Positions 23,017 to 36,195 of a stretch of 64,000 nucleotides of DNA are shown in pieces. The notes below the pieces were generated by a model. It saw only the letters and a program-made list of their open reading frames with translations, ran no database searches and was not told where the DNA came from. The number at the start of each line of letters is the position of its first letter. Position 1 is the first letter of the stretch. The position numbers and the translations under genes were made by a program. The DNA comes from Loxodes magnus. Lineage: Eukaryota > Ciliophora > Karyorelictea > Loxodida > Loxodidae. The DNA lies in the NCBI GenBank assembly GCA_946699065.1, contig CAMPDV010000130.1, forward strand, positions 248,001-312,000, in the 5' to 3' direction.

Positions 23017-26000
23017 ATGAAAGTCCTAGAAGGATTTTACCTTCCATTCCTCTTTATATTTTCCTGAAAAAAAGTTAACTGTTCTATCCTATTACTATGA
23101 GGAAATTTTAGATTAATTTACAACATATGAAATGAATAAAGATTTCTTAATGACAAGAGTCTTTTTTATGATATATATTACGAAATTTAATATAGTTAAG
23201 AAGCTTTCTCTTTAACATTTTGAATTTCCAACTAAGAGATATGGTTTCTTTTGAAGACAACCAAAATCTTCGAATAGCAGTAACACTTACATAAACATAA
23301 ACCAATCAATAAGTTTTAAGATTTTACTACTGATGGAATAAAAATGATAAGTATTCTGAGTTTGCAGAGTTTAACTTGGAACAAACTTGTAACTAATGGC
23401 TTTTTGTTGGAATTAGATATCAATAATTAGTAAATTTAGAGGCTAATTTAACTTTCCAGAAATTTCAGTCTTTGCCACAAGGTTTTATCTCAAAAATGAA
23501 AGAGTTAAACTAAAAGCTTACTTATTTAAAAATTTTGAATCTACTGCCTGAGCACAGATTGGAAGTACTAGTAATAAAATTGTGATAGCAAAAATACAAT
23601 AAGTTTTATTTTGAACTTATAATTCTTAGTATATAAAGAAAATCTTTAAGAAGCTATTTAAAGAATACCTTGTAGCCAGTACTGTGATGACTTTTGTAAG
23701 GGACCTGAAACATCTAGTTGTTAAAACTATTAAATCTTTAGTTTAACTACAGAAAATGTTCCTTATTTGACATATAGTTATAAGTCAATTTATGGAACTT
23801 ATTTATTTCTTGATTAAGGATAAAATTTAATGCTAAGTTATTCTCTTAATAAAGCAAGTTTCTCAACTTGAATTTAAAATGATTGCAAGGTATTAGATAC
23901 TCAGTAAAATATTTTATGAATCGATTATACTTTTTGATTAAATTTTACTTCATACAAAATGCAAAACAACCAATTTGCTTTTGAAATCATTTGGCTTATA
24001 GGCGAAAATCATTATGCTTTGTTTTAGTAAAATCCTATAGACTGTTCTACTTGGATATTTATTGGTATTTCTTTTGATTAAAGGAACTAAAAGTTGGAAT
24101 CAACTATTATTTTTCAATTATCTACAGAGTATCTCGTAGAAGCGAAAGAAATAGACACTAAAATAACTTTTAATCCCTACACGATTTTTTATCTTAACTA
24201 CGAAAATAGCTTCAGCGGAATAATCTTGAGCCAAGAATTTATCTATATGATTCATTTTTGAATGAAGATGAGTATTTGAATATAGCTCAATTCTATACTC
24301 CTTGCCATTTAGAAACATATTATTCTTAATGTTCATCACCACCAGCTAAAAGCTGTTAAGATGTTATGACATATCTTGATCTTTCTAGAACGCCATTAAA
24401 AGCCATAAATACTCTAAAATCTCAATCCTATATTTTGACGATTTTGGATACGATGTTTATCGGTATTCCTCGGAAAGATGAGCTCTTAGTTTTTGGATTA
24501 AAAATTTTGGACAGGATGAGAGCGAAAAATTTTATTTTTTGGTAACTTAACAAACTTCAGTTGGTAGATTCCACTTAAGATTCATAATAAGTTATGATTA
24601 TTAATACTAGGAATAGAACTCAATTTACATTTCAGGTTAGTAAAGATAAATTATATTTTTTAAATTTATCATTAATTAAGATAACGAACTGACGGTTTGT
24701 TATACTGATTAGCTAAAGTCACAATGAATATAGTGCTAGAACCAGAGCTAGCTTTTTTGGAATAGGTTTGGATATCACTTCTGAATTGTATGGAATGATA
24801 TATATTATAATCCTCCTATATTCAATGGTAAAGGGCTACAGCAAAGATTTTACATTAATAACCAATAATTCTTTGAGTAAGATTGAATTTAAATAGTTTA
24901 AAACGAAAATCCTTGCACATTGTAAGGAAAAGAAGACTTTTCTTCCCCTGATATTTATGATGATGCTTCTTTATATTATTTAGAATTAAATCCAAAGAAT
25001 TAGACTATTGAATGCTCTAATTAGTAAGAAGCAAAATAGTTCACTTTTGCTGAAATGAGCTACAATCCTTTGGAATAATTAATGATAGTTTTAGCTTTTC
25101 TTTCTGATTTAAGGATGGGCAAATAAACTATAAGCAGATAAACAAACAATAAAAGAGAAGTCTGCAAGTAGTGGAGTAGAACTATACTTTAGATAATAAA
25201 ATCCCTTACTAATTCATTGACAATTAAAATAAAAAGCTTAAGCTTATAATAGACAGAATCTAAATTAAGTTAAGCTCTTATTATAATAATTTTGTATTTG
25301 CATACTCAGCTAATAACATAAATTGAAATTTCATTTCCTTAAGTTTGAGTAAATTGAATGAGATAATTTAAGTATGTTTATCTGAATTTTCTTAAACGCA
25401 GGTGACATGCCGATCTTCATAAGCTAAATTTTTATAATTCGATAAAGATAGTAAAATAGAACTAGGAGATAGTGAGATGATTTAATTTCATAGGTGAAGT
25501 CTGTCAATTCGAATTTTATACTTTTGATAGATTTTTATAGGTCTAGCGTTCCTAAAATTTATTCTCAAATAATGGTTGCATTTTTAATTGCAAATTTGGC
25601 TCTTGTACCGGTCCACTTATTAGTCACTGCTATACTTAGTGCCACTCTAGTTGTGCAACATGCTTTGGATCTAATTAAAACAATTGCTTAACCTGCTATG
25701 ATGGCTTTTATGTCTAGCCTTAATCATTTACTTGCTTACCTTGTGGAAACTAAATTTAGAATTGCTTGAAGTGTAGCAACATAGCTGGATAAATTATATG
25801 CTTGGAATGCAAATTAAGATTCATTAAAGAGTAAAATTAATGTAGAAGTTGCATTAATTTGATAAGCTAGTGCTCTCAATGTTCTTATAGCAAAAAATAA
25901 GAAATAATTTGCAATGCTTGTGCAAGCAATTTTTAGCTCTTCAATAATTAATGTATATGTAGCAAGTCAAACTGTGAGTTCTGTTATAGTTCTGGATATA

Positions 26001-28384
26001 CATGCTTGAAATATCTTGAAGGATATTTCTATAATGAGATGGAGTAAAATTGCTAGTCATGCTAATAATTTGATGAAAATTGTGTTAAATGCTTTAACTA
26101 AGAAAAGTGTCTTTATTGCAAATATCCCTTTAAACTATCAGGTAACAGATGCTTAGAAAAATGTCCTTAATTTTAATAAGATTCCAATAAAGATTACTTT
26201 TGCGAATCCTTTTTGACTGAAATAGCGTTTTGCTTAGAATGTGAGGAGAAAGGAGAAAAATGTCTTAAATACTGAGAAGATTTTGCATTATATAAGGGAA
26301 AATGCATTAAATGCGACGAGTTAATTCCAAATTGCCTAAAACGTGAGAACGAAATTTGCATTCAGTGTGTAAATTCTCTTATCTTACTTGATAATTAAGG
26401 CTAGTAAAAATGTCCTTAAGGTATACTTTAAGTAAAAGAGAGATGCATAGAGTGTAGCTAAAACATTTAGAATTGCGCAAAATGCAACGATGAAGGTACA
26501 AAATGTCTAGAATTTGATAATGAATTTTACTTAGAGAATAATAAGTGTTTCAATTACAGCATTCCCGATATCCATTATAGCCTATTTTAAAATAAAATAT
26601 GCCATTAATGTTTTGAACCTTATAAATTAATGCATGTCTTTTAAATTATCCTAGAGATTAGTGGGATTACGGTGGAGACGGCCTGTGTAAATCATGTAAC
26701 TAAAGTATTCCTTTCTGTTCAAAATGCGATAAAGAAAGTAAAAGCGTTTGAATTGCTAAAGTGGCTTTATATACAATGAAAACTTCTAATAGTGTATTCA
26801 AATTCAATCTTCGACTTTAGAATTCTAAATCTAAGAAAAAGAAATACAACCTCCAAACTAAATTTCTGATTTAAACTTAACAAACAATTAAGAAAATTTT
26901 ATCCTGCTTACTCAGTACTCTCGTTCTGTAGCAATTTCTGCAGCTTAACAGCAGGATTAATTGTTCTTGTAGCGAGATCTGGATCTACTTCAACTTGTTA
27001 TTAACTAGAATCGCATATTGCATAGATGAAATGATAGGGATGTATTGGAATGGTTACAGTTACAATATCTAGAATATTTCAAGCCTTATATATGGTTAAC
27101 TAAGATTTCCAATAAATGATTTTTAATGCTGTTAGTTTTGATCTGAATTCTAATAAGGATTCATAAACAAAAATTTGATACAATTTACAAGTTCAAGGAA
27201 TAAACTCTGCGATTTTTTTAGCGAATGGTTTGGTATAAGTAATTAATTTGGTTTTTTGCCTTCTTTATTTATTTTTATTTGGTAAGATAAAAGTTGGAAA
27301 TTTAAACTGAGATAGTATATGTAGGAAGTCTACACAAACTATAAATATTCCACTTTCATTAGACTTATTTTAAATATATCTTTAGGACTGATGATTTGTG
27401 TCCTAATCCAAATTAGATTTACAAGGGCTGATGATTCCTATGTTGCTTTCAATTGTGTTCTCTCATACTTCATACTAGTAAGTTCATTACTTCAGATATT
27501 AATGATTTGCTTCTAAGGTCTAATTTTCGTTAAGTTAAGAAAATATCGCAAGGCAATATCTTAAGAGTAGGACACAAAGCTTACTTTTTTTCCATGCTTA
27601 AATGAAGTAGATTATTAAAGCTTGATAAGTGAGCTTAAAAGCCAGGACAAGTATTGCTTATAGTTTTATAGCATCTTTTTATTTAGGAGAATAATATAGA
27701 CTTTCATCATAGTTTTTGGATAAGAACTTCCTGAACTACAAATATCTCTCAGCTCAGTTTTATCCTTTATTTATATAATTTACCTTTGAAAAGCGAAACC
27801 CTTAAAAGATAGAGCTGAATTAATTGTTCAGCTAATAAATGAAGTATGGATTCTAATTCTATTTTTGTAGCACTCTATTTACATACATTTAGATCCTTAT
27901 AAATGTGAAGAATTTGCTTTTCTAATAGTTTTAATTACCTTCATTATTATCATTGGGAACTAACTATTTGCCTTGCTTATTGTTCTGTATTATTTCTATC
28001 TTTATATCAAATTTAAGTTAATCAGACAAAAAATTTTCGCTTTAAAAGAAAAACCAAAAGAAAGTAGATTTGGAATAATCGTAAAGCGCATCAAACTAAA
28101 CAGGCTAAGAAATAAAAAAAAGTGATACTTTTAGATCTTCTAAGAACAACAAAAGCTTTCAAGAGACAAAAAATAAGATGGCATTTTTTTCTAATAAAAA
28201 AGAGGAACTTTACATGAAGGAAGAAAGAGAGTCAGAAAGCCTGAAAATAGTTGATAAAATAAGAAGCTAGATTAACTCTTTAAATCTATTTCATTCAAAT
28301 TAATAATAAAAATTAATTTACTTTATCTAAAGACTAAAAAGTTTTATCCAGACTTCTCTAAAATTTAAATATTTTAAAACTTGA
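23017..28384 (+). CDS. large LamG / Cys-rich / multi-span membrane surface protein, frame-broken
   Basis: Reading all stops as sense gives a recognisable protein in pieces. Order: hydrophobic N-terminus from ATG 23017; four LamG/ConA-like domains (about 23.2-23.6, 23.7-24.3, 24.4-24.85, 25.08-25.4 kb), each with an SF/TFW motif near its start; a furin-like Cys-rich region of CxxC repeats (25.56-26.76 kb); then about eight membrane spans (26.9-28.06 kb) and a polar tail ending at TGA 28382-28384. Such LamG/Cys-rich/multi-TM proteins are common ciliate surface proteins; ligand unknown. The Trp of the SFW motif is TGA in domains 1 and 4 and TGG in domain 3. At least six 1-base frame changes are needed, several at A or T runs (for example AAAAAAAA at about 28113-28121). 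A 16-nt GT...AG intron is possible near 24724. Homopolymer sequencing error, decay or frameshifting are all possible. Confidence 0.65.
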
Positions 28385-29589
28385 ATGCTTAAATAATAAA
28401 CTTTTTTAAGTAACTTTGGTTTTTTAAACTAAGAAATAGCTTTAATTTTACTTATTTAGGTTGCTTATTTATAATGCAAATCATTTCTTATTTTGATGTT
28501 TATCTGATCTGATCCATATATCTTTGAAATTTGTTTTACTAAAAATATTAAAATTATTTATTTGTGAGTCCTATTCGCAAAAAAAATGACTTGAAACAAG
28601 AAAGTTTAAAGTTTCGTTCGCTTTTAACTTCAGTTTGTGCTTCTTAACTTTCCTAATTTTAAAACTTTTTGCTTAATATTTCTTTTATAAATCTTCTATT
28701 TAATTATAGGCTAAAACTTAATTATTATAATTCATATTTATCACTTATGTTTCCCTTCTTTATCTAAACTAAAAGTTGAGCATGAGATAAAAACTTAGTT
28801 ATAAAAGATGAAATGATTGATTGTCATTTTAGATGTTTATTTAACCTTTTTAGTTAGATTATTTTTATATCCATTTGTACATAAATAAATTCCTATATCT
28901 CGAAGATTCTCTTATAATGAGATCCTTTATATTTTTAATTTTTCTCAAATAAACATTTTTGTAAATAAATGTATTTCTCTCTTCAAAGCCATCATTATGC
29001 GAAATAAACTTTTCATCAATCATTAAGTTTAGCAATATCTTAATTTTTAATTAAATTAAAGCTTCTTAACTAAAAGAGTTATTGCTAGGATTCTTTAAGA
29101 TAGCATACACTTAAAAAGAGACTAAGTCAAAGCTTTAAACTTATTTTATTTAGGTTTACTAGTTCTCAAATAAAACTAGAGTTTTTAGTGGAAGTTGAGT
29201 AGAGAAGCTTTAAGAAATAAAGTTCTTGTTTATGTTCAATAGGAAACCTTTTAATCTAGTTGCCTTCTTTTGTTTATCATTTTGGTGTTAAGAATATCTT
29301 ACTATGACAATATTAGATTTGTTAATATAATTACATTTATTTAGATTATTAATAAAAAAGATTTACCAAATGCATCTATTATTATTTTACTCATAAACGC
29401 TTTTATAATCTTTTAATTATTTATATTAACTTTTTATTACCCTGTAGTTATTGCTCTTAATAACCTATTATTAAAATGTATAGGCAAGTTAAACTCTATT
29501 TAGAAAAACCTTACAACTTTATAACTTAATAAAACTCATTTAGTTAATATCTAAAAATAGTTTTTTTATTATAAATGAACGATAATCTC
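28385..29589. other. AT-rich stretch, no gene recognised
   Basis: No protein-like frame, RNA gene or strong structure seen. Confidence 0.45.
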
Positions 29590-30520
29590 ATATTAAATTT
29601 CTAGAAGGATATCTTGATTTTTAACTTTTCTTTATCTGATATTAAAGACTTTTATTTTTTTATTGGTCTCTTCAAACCATATCTAGTGCCCTCTTTTTCT
29701 TATTTTATCTTTAGGATCTGATCTTAAAACATTTTGAGTTTTTACTAAATTTCCTTAGTTACTCTTAGTGCGTTTAATTTCTGACTCACTATTCCTAACT
29801 AAATTTAGCTGCTAAATCTTTGCTTCTCATTCTCTTATTTTTATTTAATACTTGCTCAACAAATTATTAATCTCCTCTTTTTCTTGCTCTAGATTTTGAA
29901 TTTTTTTCTAAGTTTTTCAAATTCAAATCTTAAGCTTTAATCTAATTTTATAGTTCATTCTGATTCTTTCTTGATTGGAAATTTTCTTAATCAAAACTTT
30001 CATTTTACTTCTTTAGAAAAAAAATTTAATTTTCTGACTTTTGCTAGCTTTAATTAGCAACTTCTATATCGTTTTACTTGATTCTTAACTGCTATATTTT
30101 CTTATCTTTCTATTACATTTCAAGCTTCAAATTATTTAGTTATTTTTCCATTTCCTAGATATTTATTTACAGTTAATTTTTAATTTCGTTTTATTAGCAT
30201 AACTGGATCTAAGTCTTCTAATTTAATTCTTAGAAATTAATTTTTCTTCTTCAAGCTTTTTTTATAAATCTTGAAGCTTTTCCTAGTAAATCTAGTTGTA
30301 CTCTCTTTACTTATTTATATTAGCAACAGAAGAAGTTTGCCCTATAAAAAGCCTATCATTTGCTGTTTTCTGTAAATTACCTTATCTTTCTTATTAATCA
30401 ATCTGCTAACTTAGTTACTCATTATTTTTATTCAGTTGTATACTCTCAGAATGTAGTATTTCTGATTGATAAATTTTTTCTTATAATTCCGTTATTAATA
30501 TTTCAAGTTTAGACTTAGAA
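29590..30520 (-). pseudogene. fragment of the RING/coiled-coil/OTU gene
   Basis: Diverged match to the coiled-coil part of the gene at 38781-42072 (same strand), for example the segment around TCTCTTCAAACCATA and the segment around CATTTGCTGTTTTCTGTAAATTA. Both the N-terminal RING and everything from the OTU domain on are missing. At the place of the 22-nt intron only an 11-nt remnant GTAATTTACAG is left. It lies directly before a decayed zinc-finger copy, matching the gene pair order of segment B. Regarded as dead. Confidence 0.7.
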
Positions 30521-30554
30521 AAATATTAAACCAAATATTTATATATTTCTTGCA

Positions 30555-30690
30555 TTTCAAAGTAGGAAGATAAAAGAAAGAAACAAAACGTAAGTATATT
30601 TCGAAACCGAAGCATTCAAAGAGTTCTTTTTCGAAGTGTCACTAGAAATAGATAAAGCAATACGATAAAGGCACAATCTCCTGATATATT
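30555..30690 (+). pseudogene. decayed zinc-finger gene fragment
   Basis: Only the C-terminal half of the zinc-finger reading is recognisable (VGRQKK, then SKPKHSK, then SKCHQKQIK). The second-module ligands are damaged: the CxH pair reads RKY and the first Cys of CxxC is Phe. Upstream half absent. Confidence 0.7.
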
Positions 30691-32149
30691 TTATGAGTTC
30701 TGACCGATTTTTAAAATGGTATATTAATTTTACTCTAAAGTCTAATAGAGATAACTATGCAAAGGAATATAATAACTATTATAATAAGCTTTTATATTTA
30801 ACTGAAGGAAGATAATTCAAAAGAGTTAAATATATCTAAAATAATTTGAGCTGCTATGATTCTATCAAAGCATATTAACAATATCTTCTTAAAATGTAAT
30901 CTCTTTTAATTAAAGGCATAACTATAAATTATATAATATAACCTTAATGATATACTTATTTTAATGCTTAAAAACTTGAAAATAAATAATTAATAAAGAA
31001 AATTCTAGGCAAAACATTAAGAATAGTGTTATAGATTTTCTTTTATTTAGTTATATTTTTATTTATATATTCTATAACTAAATTTTATATTTTGAAGATA
31101 TAATGTTCATATCTACTAAAAATGTTATATCTTGATACTAAATAAACCTTCTATTATTTTAGAAGTATCTAGTTTAAATGTAAACTTCTTAAGTTCTTTT
31201 AATTATTATGAAGAAATTATTATTTTCTTAGAAAGTAACTTGCTGTTAACTTTAATTTAGAATCTAAGTAAAGTAAATTAAGTCCTAAGAAAATTATTAT
31301 CTGTTATATCTTAAATACATTTTTATACCTTTTGCTATTTTGTTATTTTTTAGTTTTCGCTGAAGTTAAAAAAAGCTTCAACTATTTTTAGTTTGTTACT
31401 TCTTATAAATCTTCTTTCTTATTTACTTAATGACTTATTTAAACTAAGTTTTTATCTTCTTAGTTGTTAAATAATAATCTTAAAATTTTCTTAGCTAAAT
31501 TTAGATTTAAAATTTAAGTGCTTTTTTAAATAACAACTTGAAATTAAAAATTAGAAAAGAATCTTTAATTAGCTATTGAAAATGAGAATACCCTAATATT
31601 AGATGTTTTTTATACTTAATAATTAAAATCATAAACATTGGAAGCTTTAAAACTTGCTTTTACTTTTTATTTCATAGTACCTTTGTTTGAGCTTTATCAT
31701 ACATGTTTCATAATTTAGTTTATATCAGATTAGTTTATTGACTCATTGAGTGGAAATTATGTTTGGTTGACGATTTTTCTTTATATTCCTTAAGAATATA
31801 AATTTCTATAATTTTATTTTGCTATAACTTAATATTCTTAACTTGTAAGTCTAGGCTACTCATTAAAAGATATTTTCTTTTAATTTAAATCATCTTCGTT
31901 ACCTAATAAAAGATTTAAGATATAAAATATAATGCTCAACATATATCTAAAGCACCTTACATCTCAATTTGTTGAGAATTATTACATTTGACTAATGCAA
32001 ATTTCAGTATTTCTAATGATTACAAAAATTCTATAGATGATATACCTTAAAAAGTATCTAAAATACTTATAACTTATATAACTTTAGTATTTTTAATCTA
32101 AAATCTTTAAAGAATTATATCACTTAAATCTATTTAAATGTGCAATCCA
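30691..32149. other. diverged non-coding unit spacer
   Basis: Colinear with the non-coding part of the tandem units at 7.3-9.6 kb and 33-35 kb, but well diverged. No gene seen. Confidence 0.5.
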
Positions 32150-32435
32150 ATTATCATTCTTTTGTTAAAAGCAAAGAAAAGCTTACTGTTTAAATACATT
32201 CTTGTATAGAAGCTGAAAACTTTAGCTTTAGGTATCTATTAGAAATATATTTAGCATTTATAACTTTTATTGCTTCTTTACCTTAAGTACTTTGATTATA
32301 GTTAGAAAATAGAAAAGCAATATACTTATATTAGTTTTATTACCAAGTAAATAACAGTGAATACATTAGTGCTTCTAACTATTTTTAGTTTAATTAGTTA
32401 GTTTAAAAACCAAAGTACTTACCTTCTCTTATAAT

Positions 32436-32858
32436 ATGGAACCTCAACCTAGATAATAGTGCTTTCCAAAGTAAAGCGTACTTGTAGGTATGCCAAGTCT
32501 TTTAGGGTAAAACGGCATGTTGACTTTCTCTTCTAACTGGCCTTCGAGTAAAAACTTACCCGTTCCGTAGAATATTAAAGTAGAGGAAAATAGTAGTTCG
32601 TTTTAGAGTATAATAGATGTAACGAAGTAAAGTGGTAAAGTAGATTGTAATGGATAGAGTAGGAAGCAAAACAAGTGTGGACATACTTAAAAGAAGCATT
32701 ACGCCAAAAATCTATGTATGTCATGCTACTTCAGAGTAGGAAGATAAAAGAAAGCAACGAAGTGTAAACACACGGACAAACCGATGCATGCGAAGGGACT
32801 TTGTTCGAAGTGTTACTAGAAGTGGATCAAGCAGAGTGCAAAAGACACAGTTTCTTGA
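32436..32858 (+). CDS. small two-module zinc-finger protein, copy 4
   Basis: A 140-residue reading from ATG 32436 to TGA 32856-32858. Zinc ligands: C81, H83, C94, C97 and C110, H112, C123, C126 in two CxH...YAKxLCxxCY modules. Gln104 is TAA (32745-32747) where copies 1-3 have CAA; Trp35 is TGG where they have TGA. These synonymous swaps support the code directly. The N-terminal 75 residues are Ser/Asn/Gln-rich and likely disordered. Compared with copy 1 the last residues differ (KDTVS). Role unknown; nuclear or RNA-binding roles would be guesswork. Confidence 0.82.
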
Positions 32859-35573
32859 TTTAAATGATTTGCTGATTTTAAAATGGTATATTAAGAATAA
32901 ATTCTAAAGTCTAAATAGAGATATAAATCTTAACTACAACATATCATAACAATGCCTATAAATATTTGATACTTATATCTAGGAAGAGTGAGATATACCT
33001 AAACTTAAGTTACTATTATTCTATCATAATTTATTATAAAGCTTTATTTTAAATCCTTTCCAAATACCATTTAATTAAAGGTATAACTATAAATTAGATA
33101 ATTATATATACATTTATATTATATTTTTGTTTTAATGTTCCAAACCTAAGAAATAAATAAAAAGTAAAGTTCTTTAACTAGCATTTGATATATTGTCTTT
33201 AATTAGATTTTATTAGTTATATTTAGATATTTGTTTCTATTATTTTTAATTGGAATTTATATTTCAAAGTCATAATTTTCACATCTATGAATATAGTTAT
33301 ACCTTGATACTAAATAAACCTACTAATCTTAAAGTTTTCAGTATTTTAGTGATATAAGGGAATTATCTTAGAAGAAAGCAACTTAAATAATTAATTTAGA
33401 TAGAAATCAATCAGCTTCACTTTTATATAGTTAGATATTGCTTTAAGTTACTTTATTTCCTTTTAGCAATCTTTTATTATTTTATAGAGGTATAATTTAA
33501 GAATTGAAGCAAGTCACTTAAAGTTATTACAATGATATGTTAGTTTCTTTTTATTTTAGCTTTATTGATGTAATCATAGCATATTTTATAGCTCTCTACT
33601 TTATCTTTCTGCTTAGACTTATAATAGTTAACCAGAAAAAGAACAGTTAAAGGTTTAATTTAATTATTTTAGCTAAGCAACTAGCTAGTTTATCTAGCAG
33701 CTATAAGCTAAGTTTATAACTTAATTAAAGTATTTAATAATTAAGCTTTCCTTTATAGCTAAGATATGATGCTATATCTCTCTATCAGGTACTAATAGCA
33801 TTTCTTTATTATAATTATTTTTTATGATAAATTAGAAAGTCATTTTTATATAATTTAACTAGACTGCTTTGCTAGTATCTAGAAACACATCTAAGTGACT
33901 TATCTTTAACCATACTTAGTTAAGTTTATCCTAGTTTCTTTATTAAATTAGTCTTAGTGAATAAGTTTTATTGCTTAGATGCTTTGGTTCTTACAAGCTT
34001 TTTTAATAAAGCCACTATAGATTATATTATTTCTAATAAGATTGTAAAGAAAGTTATATTCCTTTGCTAAAAGTTATTTAGAAGACATAACTAAAAAGTC
34101 CAGATTATGTTATAGTCAAAAAGTTAGAAAGTAAAATAAAATTAAGTAACTTAAGATTGTAGCTTTACAGGTGATAGATTATAAGTTAAGAGATACCAAA
34201 TAAATCTTACGAATAAAGATAGAAGAATCAGATAAATAATTCATCTCCGATCTAATTTAATTACTACAAACTCAGTCGCTTAAATATTTTAGTATATCTT
34301 TGAATATAAGGACAACTTACCTTCTTCTTACATAGCAAGGTACAAATCAGAAGATATTATAAAAGAGTAACTCAGTTAGAATGTAAATTAATTTAATAAC
34401 TTAAACTAAGAATTTAAGTAAAGTAAGCTGAGTACTAAAAATTCTTTATGTTTCATATCTTAATTGCATTTATCATAGATTGGACATAGCTGTAAATAGT
34501 TATATATTATGCTTTACTATTCTATATCTATTATTATTTGCTTAATTATTATTTAATTTTCATCTTTCTTTGTTGCTAATGTAACTGAAATGCCTTCCAA
34601 GCTACAATTAGATATCACTTTAGGTATATACACTTCTTATAATTTTAAACTTATTAAATAGAAAATAAACTTTAAACTGACTATTTATAAAGAGGTCATA
34701 ACCAATATCAATTGAGTTCATAAACTTAATTTAAGGTATTAAAAGGTCTTTTTATCATCTAGAGCCTTAGAGTTTTTGTTTTAATAGCTAAATTTTTATT
34801 TTTTATTACTAGATCTTTTTACATTTAAGAGCAAAAGTTTTAAGAATTCTTTTTAGCTTTAAGTTTAGTATGAGTCAGATTTAATTATTGCTTTACCACA
34901 AAATAGTTAAACTTAATTTTCCTTTTTCCTTATCTTTTTTATATTTATTATACTTAAACTTCTAAATTTTTGATTATGGAAAAATAGCTTTATCTTAAAT
35001 TACAACTCTTAGCTGTTTCTAAAATAATAATTTCTCTGCTTTAACTTGTATTATCAAATTTTTAGATACTATGTAAATAATTATTAAGTTTATGTCTAAT
35101 AGCTCTTTAAATCATCTTACATTTTAAACTGTAGTGTATTATCTTCTTTCACTAAAGTCTTTTATTTTCTTATTTAATATATCTTTATCTAATTAAAAGC
35201 TTAATTATCAACTATTTAGCACTTTATCTCATTTCGCTTATTTAAATCACAACAATAAAACTTAACTTCAACATACAAGTCTAAGTAATTATCATTCTTT
35301 TGTTAAAAGCAAAGAAAAGCTTACTGTTTAAATACATTCTTGTATAGAAGCTGAAAACTTTAGCTTTAGGTATCTATTAGAAATATATTTAGCATTTATA
35401 ACTTTTATTGCTTCTTTACCTTAAGTACTTTGATTATAGTTAGAAAATAGAAAAGCAATATACTTATATTAGTTTTATTACCAAGTAAATAACAGTGAAT
35501 ACATTAGTGCTTCTAACTATTTTTAGTTTAATTAGTTAGTTTAAAAACCAAAGTACTTACCTTCTCTTATAAT

Positions 35574-35996
35574 ATGGAACCTCAACCTAGATAATAGTGC
35601 TTTCCAAAGTAAAGCGTACTTGTAGGTATGCCAAGTCTTTTAGGGTAAAACGGCATGTTGACTTTCTCTTCTAACTGGCCTTCGAGTAAAAACTTACCCG
35701 TTCCGTAGAATATTAAAGTAGAGGAAAATAGTAGTTCGTTTTAGAGTATAATAGATGTAACGAAGTAAAGTGGTAAAGTAGATTGTAATGGATAGAGTAG
35801 GAAGCAAAACAAGTGTGGACATACTTAAAAGAAGCATTACGCCAAAAATCTATGTATGTCATGCTACTTCAGAGTAGGAAGATAAAAGAAAGCAACGAAG
35901 TGCAAACACACGGACAAACCAATGCATGCGAAGGGACTTTGTTCGAAGTGTTACTAGAAGTGGATCAAGCAGAGTGCAAAAGACACAGTTTCTTGA
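35574..35996 (+). CDS. small two-module zinc-finger protein, copy 5
   Basis: 140 residues, almost identical to copy 4; differences include TGC for TGT at Cys110 and an ACCAATGC stretch where copy 4 has ACCGATGC. All eight ligands kept. The standard-code ORF 35813-36001 overlaps it in a different frame and is a shadow. Followed by the tail that leads to the tRNA-Gln. Confidence 0.82.
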
Positions 35997-36195
35997 TTTA
36001 AATGATTTGCTGATTTTAAAATGGTATATTAAGAATAAATTCTAAAGTCTAAATAGAGATATAAATCTTAACTACAACATATCATAACAATGCCTATAAA
36101 TATTTGATACTTATATCTAGGAAGAGTGAGATATACCTAAACTTAAGTTACTATTATTCTATCATAATTTATTATAAAGCTTTATTTTAAATCTC

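Larger units (their letters stand above)
32150..36195 (+). repeat. tandem duplication, 3,138-bp unit
   Basis: The start codons of the two zinc-finger genes are 3,138 apart (32436 and 35574). The block 32150-33050 recurs almost unchanged at 35288-36190. This is a diverged relative of the 3,017-bp unit at 6.6 kb, amplified separately. Confidence 0.85.

Noticed and set aside
24118..24342. 74-residue minus-strand ORF
   Set aside because: Lies opposite a LamG domain that continues on both sides on the plus strand.
25494..25691. 65-residue standard-code ORF
   Set aside because: A different frame over the same bases gives the Cys-rich repeats of the surface protein; the ORF is a shadow.
35813..36001. 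62-residue standard-code ORF repeated at 53350-53538 and 56488-56676
   Set aside because: It overlaps the zinc-finger genes in another frame. The frame with Cys/His modules is conserved in all eight copies including those where this ORF is interrupted, so the ORF is a shadow.
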